Positions 9,078 through 16,195 of a DNA stretch of 39,645 bases are shown piece after piece. Each line of letters opens with the position of its first letter. Positions within the stretch are counted from its first letter, which is position 1. The notes under the pieces are model-generated. The model worked only from the letters and a program-made list of their open reading frames with translations. It had not been told where the DNA came from and did no database searches. Location: contig CAZOWW010000042.1 in the NCBI GenBank assembly GCA_964583765.1, forward strand, positions 1-39,645, written 5' to 3'. A program made the position numbers and the translations under genes. This DNA is from CAZOWW01 sp964583765 (GTDB taxonomy: Bacteria > Actinomycetota > Actinomycetes > Actinomycetales > Kineosporiaceae).

Positions 9078-9247
9078 GGTAGCGGTAGCGGCTCGCAACG
9101 CCCGGCCGGGGCCCAGATACGGGATTCCCGTCGTCAGCGCTCCCAGCCGCTACCCGCTACCCGCGCTCATCAACGCTGGTCAACCGCTGGACGGGCGGTA
9201 GCAGAGTTGGTAGCGCCCGCGCTACCGGTAGCAGCGGCGCCGCTACC
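9078..9247. repeat. GGTAGC/GCTACC hexamer array
   Basis: Nine copies of GGTAGC or its reverse complement GCTACC occur in 170 bases: forward at 9078, 9084, 9197, 9209 and 9227, reverse at 9149, 9156, 9221 and 9242. Some are tandem (9078-9089), others form inverted pairs (GGTAGCAGCGGCGCCGCTACC at 9227-9247 in two arms). No gene covers it. Possible roles are origin iterons, transfer or packaging sites, or regulator binding. Confidence 0.75.
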
Positions 9248-9288
9248 TCGCTCGCCGGCCGCCGACCGTCCGCATGGCCCCGGAGATC

Positions 9289-9475
9289 GAGTTAGCTCCC
9301 GAGTTAGGTCTCGGCGGCCGAGTTAGCTTTGTAACTCGGCGAGTTAGGTGCCCGACACCCGCTCTGACCTGCGGAAGTTAGCCAAGTTAGGTCCGGGAGC
9401 GGCCTCCGAACGGCTTCCGAGAGGGCCCCGGGAGCAGGGTTCAGGGTCGGCGCACGGACCTAACTCGGCTAACTC
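9289..9475. repeat. GAGTTAG iteron-like array
   Basis: GAGTTAG occurs at 9289, 9301, 9320 and 9341, AAGTTAG at 9375 and 9384, and the inverse CTAACTC at 9460 and 9469, with a partial TAACTC at 9332. Spacings of 9-21 bases recall plasmid iterons. The stretch lies in non-coding DNA and is a second motif family directly after the GGTAGC array. Confidence 0.75.
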
Positions 9476-9551
9476 ACACCCGTCGCGCCCAGCTGCCCGC
9501 GACACGTCCAGACCGCACGCCGACGCCACGGAGAGCTACCGATCAGGGGGT

Positions 9552-9731
9552 CTAACACCCCCCTCTAACACCCACCCGGAAGCCTCTAACGCTAGAGGCT
9601 CCTCTAACACCCCTCTAACGCCCTCTGAGCTGCACGGACGCGCCCACAGGACCCCGATAGACCCTGATCCATGGCAGGCACATCGTCCCTGGTCACAACG
9701 ACGCAACGAGGGACCACCAGTGCCCTCTAAC
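9552..9731. repeat. TCTAACACCC direct-repeat array
   Basis: TCTAACACCC occurs at 9551, 9564 and 9603, with variants TCTAACGC at 9585 and 9614 and TCTAACGG at 9726, all in one orientation. CTAACGCCCTCTGAGC at 9615-9630 is repeated exactly at 10878-10893, linking this array to the one beyond the lipoprotein gene. No coding gene is seen between 8934 and 10083. Confidence 0.7.
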
Positions 9732-9786
9732 GGCGCCCAGGATCCGCCACCCACCGTGAACGACGCACCCCGCGGCTCCTGGAGCC

Positions 9787-9946
9787 GTAGCGCCGTGCCC
9801 GCTACATGTAGCGCGGGCGCTACAGACGCCGCTACAGCCTCACCGGCGAGGACGTGCCCCTGTAACGCGTAGCGGCTCACCCTCCCCAAGCGCCAAAAGG
9901 CCTCCACGCAACGATCGGGGCACCTGGTTGCCGCTACGGCTACACG
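9787..9946. repeat. GTAGC/GCTACA array with a 12-bp palindrome
   Basis: CGTAGCG (9787), the perfect palindrome GCTACATGTAGC (9801-9812), GCTACA (9819, 9831), GTAACGCGTAGC (9862-9873) and GCTACGGCTACA (9932-9943) form a fourth cluster of TA-centred words. The stretch 9947-10083 up to the lipoprotein gene shows nothing else. Confidence 0.6.
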
Positions 9947-10083
9947 CCCGCGACCGGCCGCCGCCTGCCCAGGTGCCGCCGGCGGACTCGCCTCACGCGT
10001 GGGCTGATCGCAGCTCAGCGACAGCGAAGATGGGAGGATCACGCTGGGCCCGATCGCGCCTCAAGACGCAGGGGAGGCAACTG

Positions 10084-10632
10084 GTGCGCTTCATCGGCAA
10101 GACTTCGACGGTCGTAGCCGTGGGGGCACTTATCCTTGTCTCTCTCACGTCCTGCTCCACGCCTCGGCCCGAGGACGGGAAGATGGGGCTCATCAGGGGT
10201 GCAGACGGCCGCCCCGTTCTCCTGGTCGGTTGGTGCACGCATCCGCCGCAGCTTGTCGTTGTCTACCACAGGGATCATTCCCTCTTCGGTGGAGATCACA
10301 AGCTCGCCACTTTCCGCGTAACAAAGGGACTCTCGAATCCGTTCGAACTTCACATGGACGGCAGCACTCCTGGTTGGACTCTCACGCCTGTCGGCGGCTC
10401 AACCTTCGACCCCTCCACCGTTGTGAACGGGACCAATTTTCGAGGTGAAAGGATCGATGACCGGTACGTGACAACAGAGGTCGGAGCAGAAGAATCAGAA
10501 TTCAAGAAACTCCCCCTCGGTGTCGTGTTGGTCCAGGATTACAACCCCCAAGCCGATAACTACACCGACATGACGATGAGCATCACAAGCTTCCCGGGAT
10601 TCGTCAGGCGCTCATGCAAGGCAGGCCACTGA
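10084..10632 (+). CDS. Element-borne lipoprotein of unknown function
   Basis: The protein has 182 residues. GTG 10084 is chosen because GGGGAGG at 10071-10077 lies 6 bases upstream and because it puts a signal peptide at the very N-terminus: a basic start (RFIGK), a hydrophobic core (TVVAVGALILVSL) and the lipobox LTSC. It is therefore a membrane-anchored surface lipoprotein. The mature part (CSTPRPEDGKMGLIRG onward) includes GWCTHPPQLVVVYHRD and has an even mix of charged residues. I recognise no domain. The codon use is less GC-biased than in the housekeeping genes (ACAAAG, AGGATC, AATTCAAG), in keeping with transfer. It lies alone between two repeat blocks of the element. A surface role such as exclusion or adhesion is possible but unsupported. 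Confidence 0.75.
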   Translation: MRFIGKTSTVVAVGALILVSLTSCSTPRPEDGKMGLIRGADGRPVLLVGWCTHPPQLVVVYHRDHSLFGGDHKLATFRVTKGLSNPFELHMDGSTPGWTLTPVGGSTFDPSTVVNGTNFRGERIDDRYVTTEVGAEESEFKKLPLGVVLVQDYNPQADNYTDMTMSITSFPGFVRRSCKAGH

Positions 10633-10659
10633 TCCGCTCCGCAATCGGGCGTAACGCTG

Positions 10660-10992
10660 CCGCTACCGTTACGCGCCCGACCACCCCGTCGCCATCGACC
10701 TCGCCCGACGGATGGACCCCCATCCCTGCCCCGTCGCCGATAGCGACCTCGCTATCACCCCGCTATCGCCCCGAGGGTGCCCCGTGACACCGCTCCAGCG
10801 TGACGCAACGTCACCACCTGGTGTTAGCAGGGCCTGCTATCACCCCCGCTATCGTTAGCGACCCTGCTAACACCCCGCTAACGCCCTCTGAGCAGTGACG
10901 ACATCCCCTCAGATGGGTGATAGCGGCACTTCGGCGGCACCGCAAAGCCGCAGGAAGACCCTCGCTTCGGACCCCCCTCCCGTGCCGCTATC
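10660..10992. repeat. GCTATC / GCTAAC / GTAACG mixed repeat array
   Basis: GTAACG...CGTTAC (10661-10673) forms one inverted pair. GATAGC (10739, 10919) pairs with GCTATC (10751, 10762, 10836, 10848, 10987). GTTAGC (10823, 10854) pairs with GCTAAC (10866, 10877). Spacers are often CACCCC. These are non-coding and again follow the form G-Y-T-A-N-C. From 10993 to 11093 I see only a possible leaderless promoter for the next gene (TTGAGG near 11052). Confidence 0.7.
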
Positions 10993-11093
10993 ACCCTCCC
11001 CTGCGGCTGGGGGCTAGTCACCCAGAGTCATCATGTCCACCATCGCGCACATTGAGGGCTGCTTCCCGTTCAGGGCTGTGCCACAGTAGGGCT

Positions 11094-11423
11094 GTGAGCG
11101 ATCTGGACGAGATCCGCAACCGCATGGACGTCCTCGAGGCAGAGGTGACCCGGCTTCGCGAGGAGGCAGTGGCCACGCGAACGCTGGCCGCTCTGACAGA
11201 CCGCGACGCCTCCGAGGTGCGTGGAGCTCTGCGCGCCCACATGCAGGCCCTGAACGCCCTACGCGAGACGCAGGTTGACCAGGGGCGCGCGCTGGAGGCC
11301 CAGACGCGAACCTTGGAGACGATCGCGGAAGCCGTCGGCGGCCTGGCCGCTGGCCAGAGTCGTCACGACGAGGACCTCTCGGAGATCAAGGATCTCTTGC
11401 GAAGGCTCACCGATCAGAACTGA
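11094..11423 (+). CDS. Small coiled-coil protein
   Basis: The protein has 109 residues, starting at GTG 11094 (VSDLDEIRNRMDVLEAEVTR...). Almost the whole chain is predicted helical with heptad spacing of L, V and A. It has no signal peptide and no enzyme motif. The start is placed where coiled-coil sequence begins; upstream in-frame sequence is low-complexity and holds the repeat array. There is no clear SD, so a leaderless transcript is likely. It ends at 11423, overlapping by 10 bases the end of the convergent PP2C-like gene. It may act as an adaptor or multimerisation partner of the two genes opposite, which is inference. Confidence 0.65.
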   Translation: MSDLDEIRNRMDVLEAEVTRLREEAVATRTLAALTDRDASEVRGALRAHMQALNALRETQVDQGRALEAQTRTLETIAEAVGGLAAGQSRHDEDLSEIKDLLRRLTDQN

Positions 11424-12223
11424 ACGTAGGCCACCGTTGCATCATCGCTCGCTTTTGTGCGTGGCCAACGATGCAATGTCGGGTCAGTGCGTTCCGCCTC
11501 GCGCACCTTCCGAATCAGCGATTCCGGACCGGATCCCGCGAGACAGTGCATGAGCTCCTCCCACGTCATCAGACCCATCTTCCTGACCCCGATGGCTGCA
11601 CCATCACTGAGGATCGCAGCTTCCGTGAGATCCGATAGCTGGAGTGAATCGACGAAGGCGTGATCCGCAACGCCGGGATCTGCGGCCGCGACGAAGAACC
11701 CACCTGGTCGATTGCGCGCGGCCAATTGAGCTCGCTTCATCGCGTTCATCGCGAGCTCTCTCGCCGGATCCCCAGGGTCAAGACTCAGCGCCCGTCGCCG
11801 TTCCTCCACTGCCACCTTGTCCACACGGTCATCGGTCATCGCAACGACATTCCCGTGAGACTTGCGCAGCACTATCGTCACATCAGCCAACGCCAAGAGG
11901 TCTAGGATCCCCTTCCGGCGCCGCAGTATTCCCACAGCGGCCGACGGTGTGCCCGGGTGCGCCAAGTCGCATTGAGGATGCATTGCAGCGACGTCTCGAA
12001 TGGCAGTCGCCAAGACGTCCCGCAAAGACCTGTGATGGTCAGCCGCCTCCGCGACGATGGCGCCGCCCAGCTTGTTCGCGTACCAGGCGATCCCGTGGAT
12101 GCAACCTGTGTCGATGCGAGCCGTGGCCCCGTCGAGGACCACGAGCATGTCAGGGGTCGCGGTCGCCCAGTCCTCGTTGTCCCTCTCGGGATTCCCCGGC
12201 TCTGTGGCAATGAGAACGCGCAC
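11414..12223 (-). CDS. PP2C-like Ser/Thr phosphatase domain protein
   Basis: The protein has 269 residues. Motifs in order: PERDNEDW (about 12-19, the R-x-N-E-D acid patch), VVLDGAT (about 28-34, in place of the usual DGMGG), LSDGA (about 207-211) and ASDDATVAYVQF at the end (the final D-D pair). These are the metal-binding places of PP2C/PPM phosphatases, so it may bind Mn/Mg and dephosphorylate Ser/Thr, though the altered DGMGG loop makes activity uncertain. It is soluble. Its GTG start (12223) overlaps the upstream gene's TAG stop by one base (TAGTG), so the two are translationally coupled. It lies in the integrated element, whose accessory genes often serve defence or regulation. Confidence 0.75.
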   Translation of the reverse strand: MRVLIATEPGNPERDNEDWATATPDMLVVLDGATARIDTGCIHGIAWYANKLGGAIVAEAADHHRSLRDVLATAIRDVAAMHPQCDLAHPGTPSAAVGILRRRKGILDLLALADVTIVLRKSHGNVVAMTDDRVDKVAVEERRRALSLDPGDPARELAMNAMKRAQLAARNRPGGFFVAAADPGVADHAFVDSLQLSDLTEAAILSDGAAIGVRKMGLMTWEELMHCLAGSGPESLIRKVREAERTDPTLHRWPRTKASDDATVAYVQF

Positions 12224-13062
12224 TACAGCGTCTCCTGCTTATAAATCGGACTCAAGCGCCTGCTCGCCACGATCCGGTGATTCTCGTCGAAGTCGCAGCC
12301 AATCACGACCGAGAAGCGTCGGTTCTTGACCTCACGGTAGAGGTCGCCAATATTCGCTTCGAGGAAATGAGCCACGCCGGCCGATCCCATGGCGTGTACG
12401 CCAGCCAGGTAGAGGAATGTTCCCTTGCCGTCAGGGCGAGGGAGCCGCCCGAGGTAGCCGATGTCGCCGAGCGTCCCATCGTCGAACGGCGATCGGTACT
12501 GAACATCCGCCGAATGGTCGACGAGATGCCACCCCTTGGCATCCTTGTGGAAGGACAGATTCACGTCGGATTCGAGCACCTGCGCAACGAGCGGAGACAA
12601 TCTCGGACCACATATCACGACAAGGTTCGTTCTGTTCAGGGTGACCATCCCCGGCGGTGGGATGACTTCATACTCCGTGCCCAAGCCGAGAGTTCTGGCC
12701 AACTCCGCAAGCCGCTCGTAGGCACCGAACGCCTCCGCCGAGACAACGGGACCCGGCTTCTCCTTGCCCGCTTCCAGCTTGCCCCCGAGCGCGACCGTCA
12801 CGACGCCCGACCCCAGGAACGCCCGCTCAGGTCGGGGCCCGGACGACAGGAGCTGCCCGACACGAGCACGCGTCATGCCCAGCGCCTGCGCGATCTGGGT
12901 CTGCGTGTGCCCCAGGGAGAGCAGCTCGTTCAACGCCTCTCGGCGGACGCGCGACAGCTCTGCGATCGCCACCTGATGCTCGTCGATTCGCGACCCCGCC
13001 TCACGTGCGCGGTCCATGGGGTCCTCGGTCTTCTGGATCGTCTCGATCTCGTCCGGACTCAC
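12223..13062 (-). CDS. HTH protein with unknown C-terminal sensor/enzyme domain
   Basis: The protein has 279 residues. GTG 13062 is chosen because AGGAGG lies 9 bases upstream; an earlier in-frame GTG at 13080 overlaps that SD. Residues about 20-70 give a sigma-r4/XRE-like HTH (ELLSLGHTQTQIAQALGM followed by TRARVGQLLSS). The C-terminal 180 residues form a separate alpha/beta domain with TNLVVICGPRLSPLVAQVL, DIGYLGRLPRPDGKGTF, YLAGVHAMGSAGVAHFLE and FSVVIGCDFDE. I do not recognise this family; the pattern suggests a ligand-binding or nucleotide-processing fold. It is the first gene of a two-gene operon with the PP2C-like protein and faces a promoter region with strong palindromes, so it probably represses its own and the divergent promoter. 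Confidence 0.7.
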   Translation of the reverse strand: MSPDEIETIQKTEDPMDRAREAGSRIDEHQVAIAELSRVRREALNELLSLGHTQTQIAQALGMTRARVGQLLSSGPRPERAFLGSGVVTVALGGKLEAGKEKPGPVVSAEAFGAYERLAELARTLGLGTEYEVIPPPGMVTLNRTNLVVICGPRLSPLVAQVLESDVNLSFHKDAKGWHLVDHSADVQYRSPFDDGTLGDIGYLGRLPRPDGKGTFLYLAGVHAMGSAGVAHFLEANIGDLYREVKNRRFSVVIGCDFDENHRIVASRRLSPIYKQETL

Positions 13063-13110
13063 CGACGGGTTCCTCCTCACTGGCCTGAGGACACCGTATC
13101 GCTTCGGGGG

Positions 13111-13173
13111 TTGACAGGCGCAAGGGGGCTTGCGCTACGTTCCTCCCCATGCGGTACGCAAGCCCCCTTGACG
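13111..13173. promoter_or_regulatory. Divergent promoter region with paired CAAGGGGGCTTG operators
   Basis: TTGACA at 13111-13116 is followed by the palindrome GCGCAAG-GGGG-CTTGCGC (13118-13135) and a possible -10 TACGTT at 13136-13141. A second, inverted copy CGCAAGCCCCCTTG lies at 13157-13170 and abuts another TTGACG (13168-13173). The 14-base arms at 13121-13134 and 13157-13170 are exact inverse repeats. The operators overlap the rightward promoters for the Rep cluster and face the leftward HTH/PP2C operon, so a repressor binding here could switch both directions. Confidence 0.65.
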
Positions 13174-13269
13174 CGAGGTAGAGGTCTAGCGTTGAGGTTC
13201 TGGCTAGCGGCCCCGGCGGGTAGCAGCCCGCCGAGGCCGTGCATCGGACACCAGGTGAAGGAGACAACG

Positions 13270-13779
13270 ATGCAGGTCAAGGCTATCCCCGTCCCGGTTG
13301 AGGCACGTGGTTCGCGGTTCGGCGGTTCCACGGAATCGCTGTTCTTGGCCGCGAGCGAGGACCTCGCCGCACTCACCCACCGCGCCGACCCGTACACCTC
13401 CTGGGCCGTGCCCGGTCAGCTCTCCATCTGGCTGGCTCTGCCCGTGTGCAAGGACCTGCTGACCGCCGCGCTCATGCTCGAAGCCGGGGCCTGCCTGGCC
13501 TTCGAGTGCCTGGCCGAGATGGACGCGGACGGCGTCCGCGACTGGGCCATCTACGCCCTGTCCACGCACGGCGCGCACGCCGCGCACGAGGAGATGGACA
13601 CCCCCGAGTTCGCCGACCGCTACCGCACCCTCGGGGCGGACCTGGCCCGGTACTTCGAGCTCGCCGAGTCCCGGATCACCGCCGCGTTCGGCCTCGACTC
13701 CGACCAGGCACCCATCACGGTGCCCTCCCCCCGCCCGGCCCCGACCCAGCCCCCACGCGCGGAGCTGATCCCGGCCTGA
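13270..13779 (+). CDS. Unknown AICE-type protein upstream of the Rep ATPase
   Basis: The protein has 169 residues. ATG 13270 is preceded by AAGGAG at 13257-13262. It is acidic, mostly helical and soluble, with ESLFLAASEDLAALTHRAD near the start, a Cys-containing stretch (LPVCKDLLTAALMLEAGACLAFECL) and a Pro-rich tail (VPSPRPAPTQPPRAE). No known domain is recognised. It is the first gene of the rightward replication/integration cluster, directly under the paired operators, and a strong hairpin separates it from the ATPase gene. Its place suggests a replication accessory or copy-control role, but this is inferred from position only. Confidence 0.7.
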   Translation: MQVKAIPVPVEARGSRFGGSTESLFLAASEDLAALTHRADPYTSWAVPGQLSIWLALPVCKDLLTAALMLEAGACLAFECLAEMDADGVRDWAIYALSTHGAHAAHEEMDTPEFADRYRTLGADLARYFELAESRITAAFGLDSDQAPITVPSPRPAPTQPPRAELIPA

Positions 13780-13787
13780 GGCACCCA

Positions 13788-13817
13788 GTCGGCGGCCGGC
13801 CACCACCGGCCGCCGAC
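13788..13817. terminator. 12-bp stem hairpin between the 169-aa gene and the ATPase gene
   Basis: GTCGGCGGCCGG (13788-13799) pairs perfectly with CCGGCCGCCGAC (13806-13817) around a 6-base loop. No T-run follows. It may terminate or attenuate read-through into the ATPase gene, setting different expression levels. Confidence 0.55.
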
Positions 13818-13900
13818 CCCCCCACACGCACGGCCCCGACGCCTTCCGGGCGCCACGGGTCCCTGCCGTCATGCCCACCCACACCAAGGAGAACCACTTC

Positions 13901-15244
13901 GTGAGCACGCTCAACGGGCACGCCTGGCCCGAGCACTCCACCGCCCACTACCCACCATCGACCCCTCCCCCAGACTCGTCGCGCCCAGCTGCACGCGACG
14001 TCCCCCGGACGGCCACGGTCACGCCCCTGTGGCCAGACATCCCGCCGGACATCCCGCCGGACATCCCGCCGGACAGCGAAGCGGACAGGTGGGCGGACAC
14101 CGACGCGGACAGGTGGGCGGACACACCGCCGGACAGCCCAGCGGACACGCGGCCGGACCGTCGGCCGCGTACGCGACGGAACTCCTCCGAGAACACCGAG
14201 CCCTCGCGGCGGATCCGGTTGACACGCGCGTCAGCCATCCGCATGGAACCCGTGCGCTGGGCCTGGACCGACCGGATCCCCGCCGGGGCCATCACCCTGA
14301 TCCCCGGAAGGGAGGGCATCGGCAAGTCCCTCACCCTGGCGTGGCTGTCCGCCCAGATCACCCGAGGGACCCTGCCTGGCATCCACTTCGGCACCCCACG
14401 CCCGGTCATCTACGCGGCCACCGAGGACTCCTGGAGCCACACCATCGCGCCCCGACTCGCGGCGGCCGGCGCCGACCTGGACCTTGTCTACCGCGTGGAC
14501 GTCGAGTCCGACGGCGCGGCCGACTACCTCACCCTTCCGCGGGACTGCGAAGCCCTCGCCGTCGAGATCACCCGTCTCGGTGTCGGGCTCCTGGCCGCCG
14601 ACCCTCTCCTGTCGATCATTCACGCAAGCATCGACACCCACCGGGATCGGGACCTGCGCACCGCCCTGGAGCCCTTGGCCCGCCTGGCTCAGGACACCCG
14701 GTGCGCGGTCGTCGCCCTCGCGCACTTCAACAAGTCCGCCTCCACCGACGCCCAGAACCTCATCACCGGTTCGCGAGCGTTCTCGGCCGTTGCCCGCGCC
14801 GTGATCTCCATCGCTCGGGACACCGCTCAGGAGGACGGCTCCTGCGTGATGAGCGTGACCAAGAACAACCTCGGTCGTCTGGATCTGCCGTCCCTGCGGT
14901 ACCGGATCGAGTCCGCCGAGGTGCCCACCGACGAAGGACCCGCCTACGTCGGGCGCCTGGTGTTCCTCGGCGAGACCGACCGGTCCGTGACCGACATCCT
15001 CGGCGAAGCCGAGCACTCCACCAGTGAGCGGACCGAGACCAACGAAACCGCCGCGTGGCTGAACGACTTCCTCGCCGCCCGCGGTGGCCAGGCAGCCAAG
15101 GGCGAGGTCCTCAAGGCGGCCCGGGCCGAAGGCATCTCCGACAGCACCCTGGCCCGCGCCCGACAGCGCACCGGGGTCAAGACCACCCGATCCGGGTTCC
15201 CCGCCACCACCGCGTGGCACCTCAACCTCGAACACACTCCGTGA
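13901..15244 (+). CDS. RecA-like / RepA-type AAA ATPase of the element
   Basis: The protein has 447 residues. GTG 13901 is chosen because AAGGAG at 13886-13891 lies 9 bases upstream; ATG 13871 is an alternative. The first 115 residues are low-complexity, with repeats of PDIP and ADRWADT. Residues about 120-330 are a RecA-fold ATPase: Walker A GREGIGKS at 136-143, Walker B LLAADPL with D234, and a motif ALAHFNKS typical of AAA_25/RepA hexameric helicases. The C-terminal part includes a helical winged-helix-like segment (KGEVLKAARAEGISDSTLARARQRTG), seen in related plasmid Rep proteins. It probably loads on or unwinds the element's origin. Nine-base iterons lie directly downstream at 15255-15331. 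Homologues in actinobacterial elements sit next to xis/int as here. Confidence 0.8.
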   Translation: MSTLNGHAWPEHSTAHYPPSTPPPDSSRPAARDVPRTATVTPLWPDIPPDIPPDIPPDSEADRWADTDADRWADTPPDSPADTRPDRRPRTRRNSSENTEPSRRIRLTRASAIRMEPVRWAWTDRIPAGAITLIPGREGIGKSLTLAWLSAQITRGTLPGIHFGTPRPVIYAATEDSWSHTIAPRLAAAGADLDLVYRVDVESDGAADYLTLPRDCEALAVEITRLGVGLLAADPLLSIIHASIDTHRDRDLRTALEPLARLAQDTRCAVVALAHFNKSASTDAQNLITGSRAFSAVARAVISIARDTAQEDGSCVMSVTKNNLGRLDLPSLRYRIESAEVPTDEGPAYVGRLVFLGETDRSVTDILGEAEHSTSERTETNETAAWLNDFLAARGGQAAKGEVLKAARAEGISDSTLARARQRTGVKTTRSGFPATTAWHLNLEHTP

Positions 15245-15254
15245 CCGGAAACGG

Positions 15255-15331
15255 GCCAGTCACGCCAGTTGTGCCAGTCATGCCACCTCTCAGAAACCTG
15301 GCACAACTGGCACGACTGGGCACAACTGGGC
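15255..15331. repeat. Bidirectional 9-bp iterons next to the Rep gene
   Basis: GCCAGT+3 units begin at 15255, 15264, 15273 and 15282 with an exact 9-base period (GCCAGTCAC, GCCAGTTGT, GCCAGTCAT). After a short gap the inverse units CTGGCACAA, CTGGCACGA and CTGGGCACAA run from 15298 to 15325 and a partial unit follows. The array starts 10 bases after the ATPase stop codon. Iterons beside a Rep ATPase suggest an origin of replication or a Rep autoregulation site. Confidence 0.65.
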
Positions 15332-15384
15332 TCCGCGCCCCCATCTCGACCACGCACCGTCACCACCCCAGGCACCCCCGAACC

Positions 15385-15427
15385 GGCTGAACCAGGTGGG
15401 GGGACGACACCCCCTGCTGGTTCAGCC
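15385..15427. other. Long hairpin/cruciform downstream of the iterons
   Basis: GGCTGAACCAG (15385-15395) pairs with CTGGTTCAGCC (15417-15427), with an inner G-run/C-run pairing. Such a strong structure near iterons could be a single-strand initiation site, or simply a terminator before the next gene. Confidence 0.5.
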
Positions 15428-15467
15428 ATCCACACTCACCACGTCCCGGAAGGACACCGAACACACC

Positions 15468-15902
15468 ATGCCCGCCCCTTGCGCAACCGCTCTGCTCGAC
15501 CAGATCCACGCCGCGACCCGCGACGCCCGCACCCTGCTCGGCGCCCTCGCCCAGCAGCGGCGTGAGCGCGTCGAGGAGACCCTGCCGCCCCTGTGGCTAC
15601 TCGCCCAGCGACAGGCCTTCGTGACGGCCCTGATGACCGGACAAGGCCGGTTCTGCCCCCACCTGGGCGCCAGTCCCCAACCCGCGTTCACGGCCGCCTG
15701 GGCACCCGGAGCACTCACCTGCGCCGCGTGCTTCCCCAGTCTCAAGCCCGATCCCGTCGAGGACCGCACCTGCGACCACTGCCGCACCGAACACCCCACC
15801 CTGCACAACTGCCTGGCCGCCTTCGGTCCGATCCTCATGGCCTACGGCCTGTGCCCGGCCTGCATGACGCTCCTGCACCCGGCCCCGGACGACCGCCAAT
15901 GA
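15468..15902 (+). CDS. Small Zn-finger protein of the element
   Basis: The protein has 144 residues. ATG 15468 follows GGAAGGA at 15448-15454. The N-terminal 60 residues are helical (ALLDQIHAATRDARTLLGAL). The rest carries Cys/His groups: FCPHLG, CAACF, CDHCRTEH, HNCLAAF and CPAC, enough for two zinc sites. It has no membrane segment. Small Zn-finger proteins of this kind are common beside xis/int in actinobacterial integrative elements; their role is not established, with DNA binding or primase help as options. Its stop overlaps the next start by four bases (ATGA 15899-15902), so it belongs to the Rep-xis-int operon. Confidence 0.7.
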   Translation: MPAPCATALLDQIHAATRDARTLLGALAQQRRERVEETLPPLWLLAQRQAFVTALMTGQGRFCPHLGASPQPAFTAAWAPGALTCAACFPSLKPDPVEDRTCDHCRTEHPTLHNCLAAFGPILMAYGLCPACMTLLHPAPDDRQ

Positions 15903-16195
15903 GCGCCCCGGCCGCGACCGCATCCACCGTTCCCACCCGAGATGACACGCAAGGAGTCCGCCACCCGATGACCGGCCCCCACCTCCGGCCCGTCCGCACG
16001 ATCGAGATCAAGCCCAAGTGGCACACCGTCGCCGAAGTCGCGCAAATGCTCGGCTACGGCCTGACCAAAACCAAGATGCTCGTCATCACCGGCGAACTCC
16101 GCTCCCTCAAAGACGGACGCTCCCGGCGGATCCTGCCCGAATGGGTGGACGAGTACATCAGCCGACGCATCGCCGAGGCAGAGGAGGCAGCATGA
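15899..16195 (+). CDS. xis: HTH excisionase-like protein
   Basis: The protein has 98 residues from ATG 15899, which overlaps the upstream stop (ATGA). An internal ATG at 15968 with AAGGAG at 15950-15955 would give 75 residues, closer to the usual size of excisionases, and may be the true start. The C-terminal half is a MerR/excisionase-type winged helix: KWHTVAEVAQMLGYGLTKTK, then SLKDGRSRRILPEWVDEYI. Such proteins bind att arms to bias the recombinase toward excision. The gene overlaps the integrase start by ATGA at 16192-16195, a classical coupled xis-int order. The symbol is by position and fold, not proven. Confidence 0.78.
   Translation: MSAPAATASTVPTRDDTQGVRHPMTGPHLRPVRTIEIKPKWHTVAEVAQMLGYGLTKTKMLVITGELRSLKDGRSRRILPEWVDEYISRRIAEAEEAA

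Noticed and set aside
9348..9872. Open frame of 174 codons in the repeat region
   Set aside because: The translation is low-complexity Ser/Pro/Ala/Thr without domain, it has no SD, and it consists mainly of the repeated words; non-coding is more likely.
16018..16191. Longer integrase starting at 16018
   Set aside because: The extension overlaps the excisionase gene in another frame; ATG 16192 gives the usual ATGA overlap and the family N-terminus.
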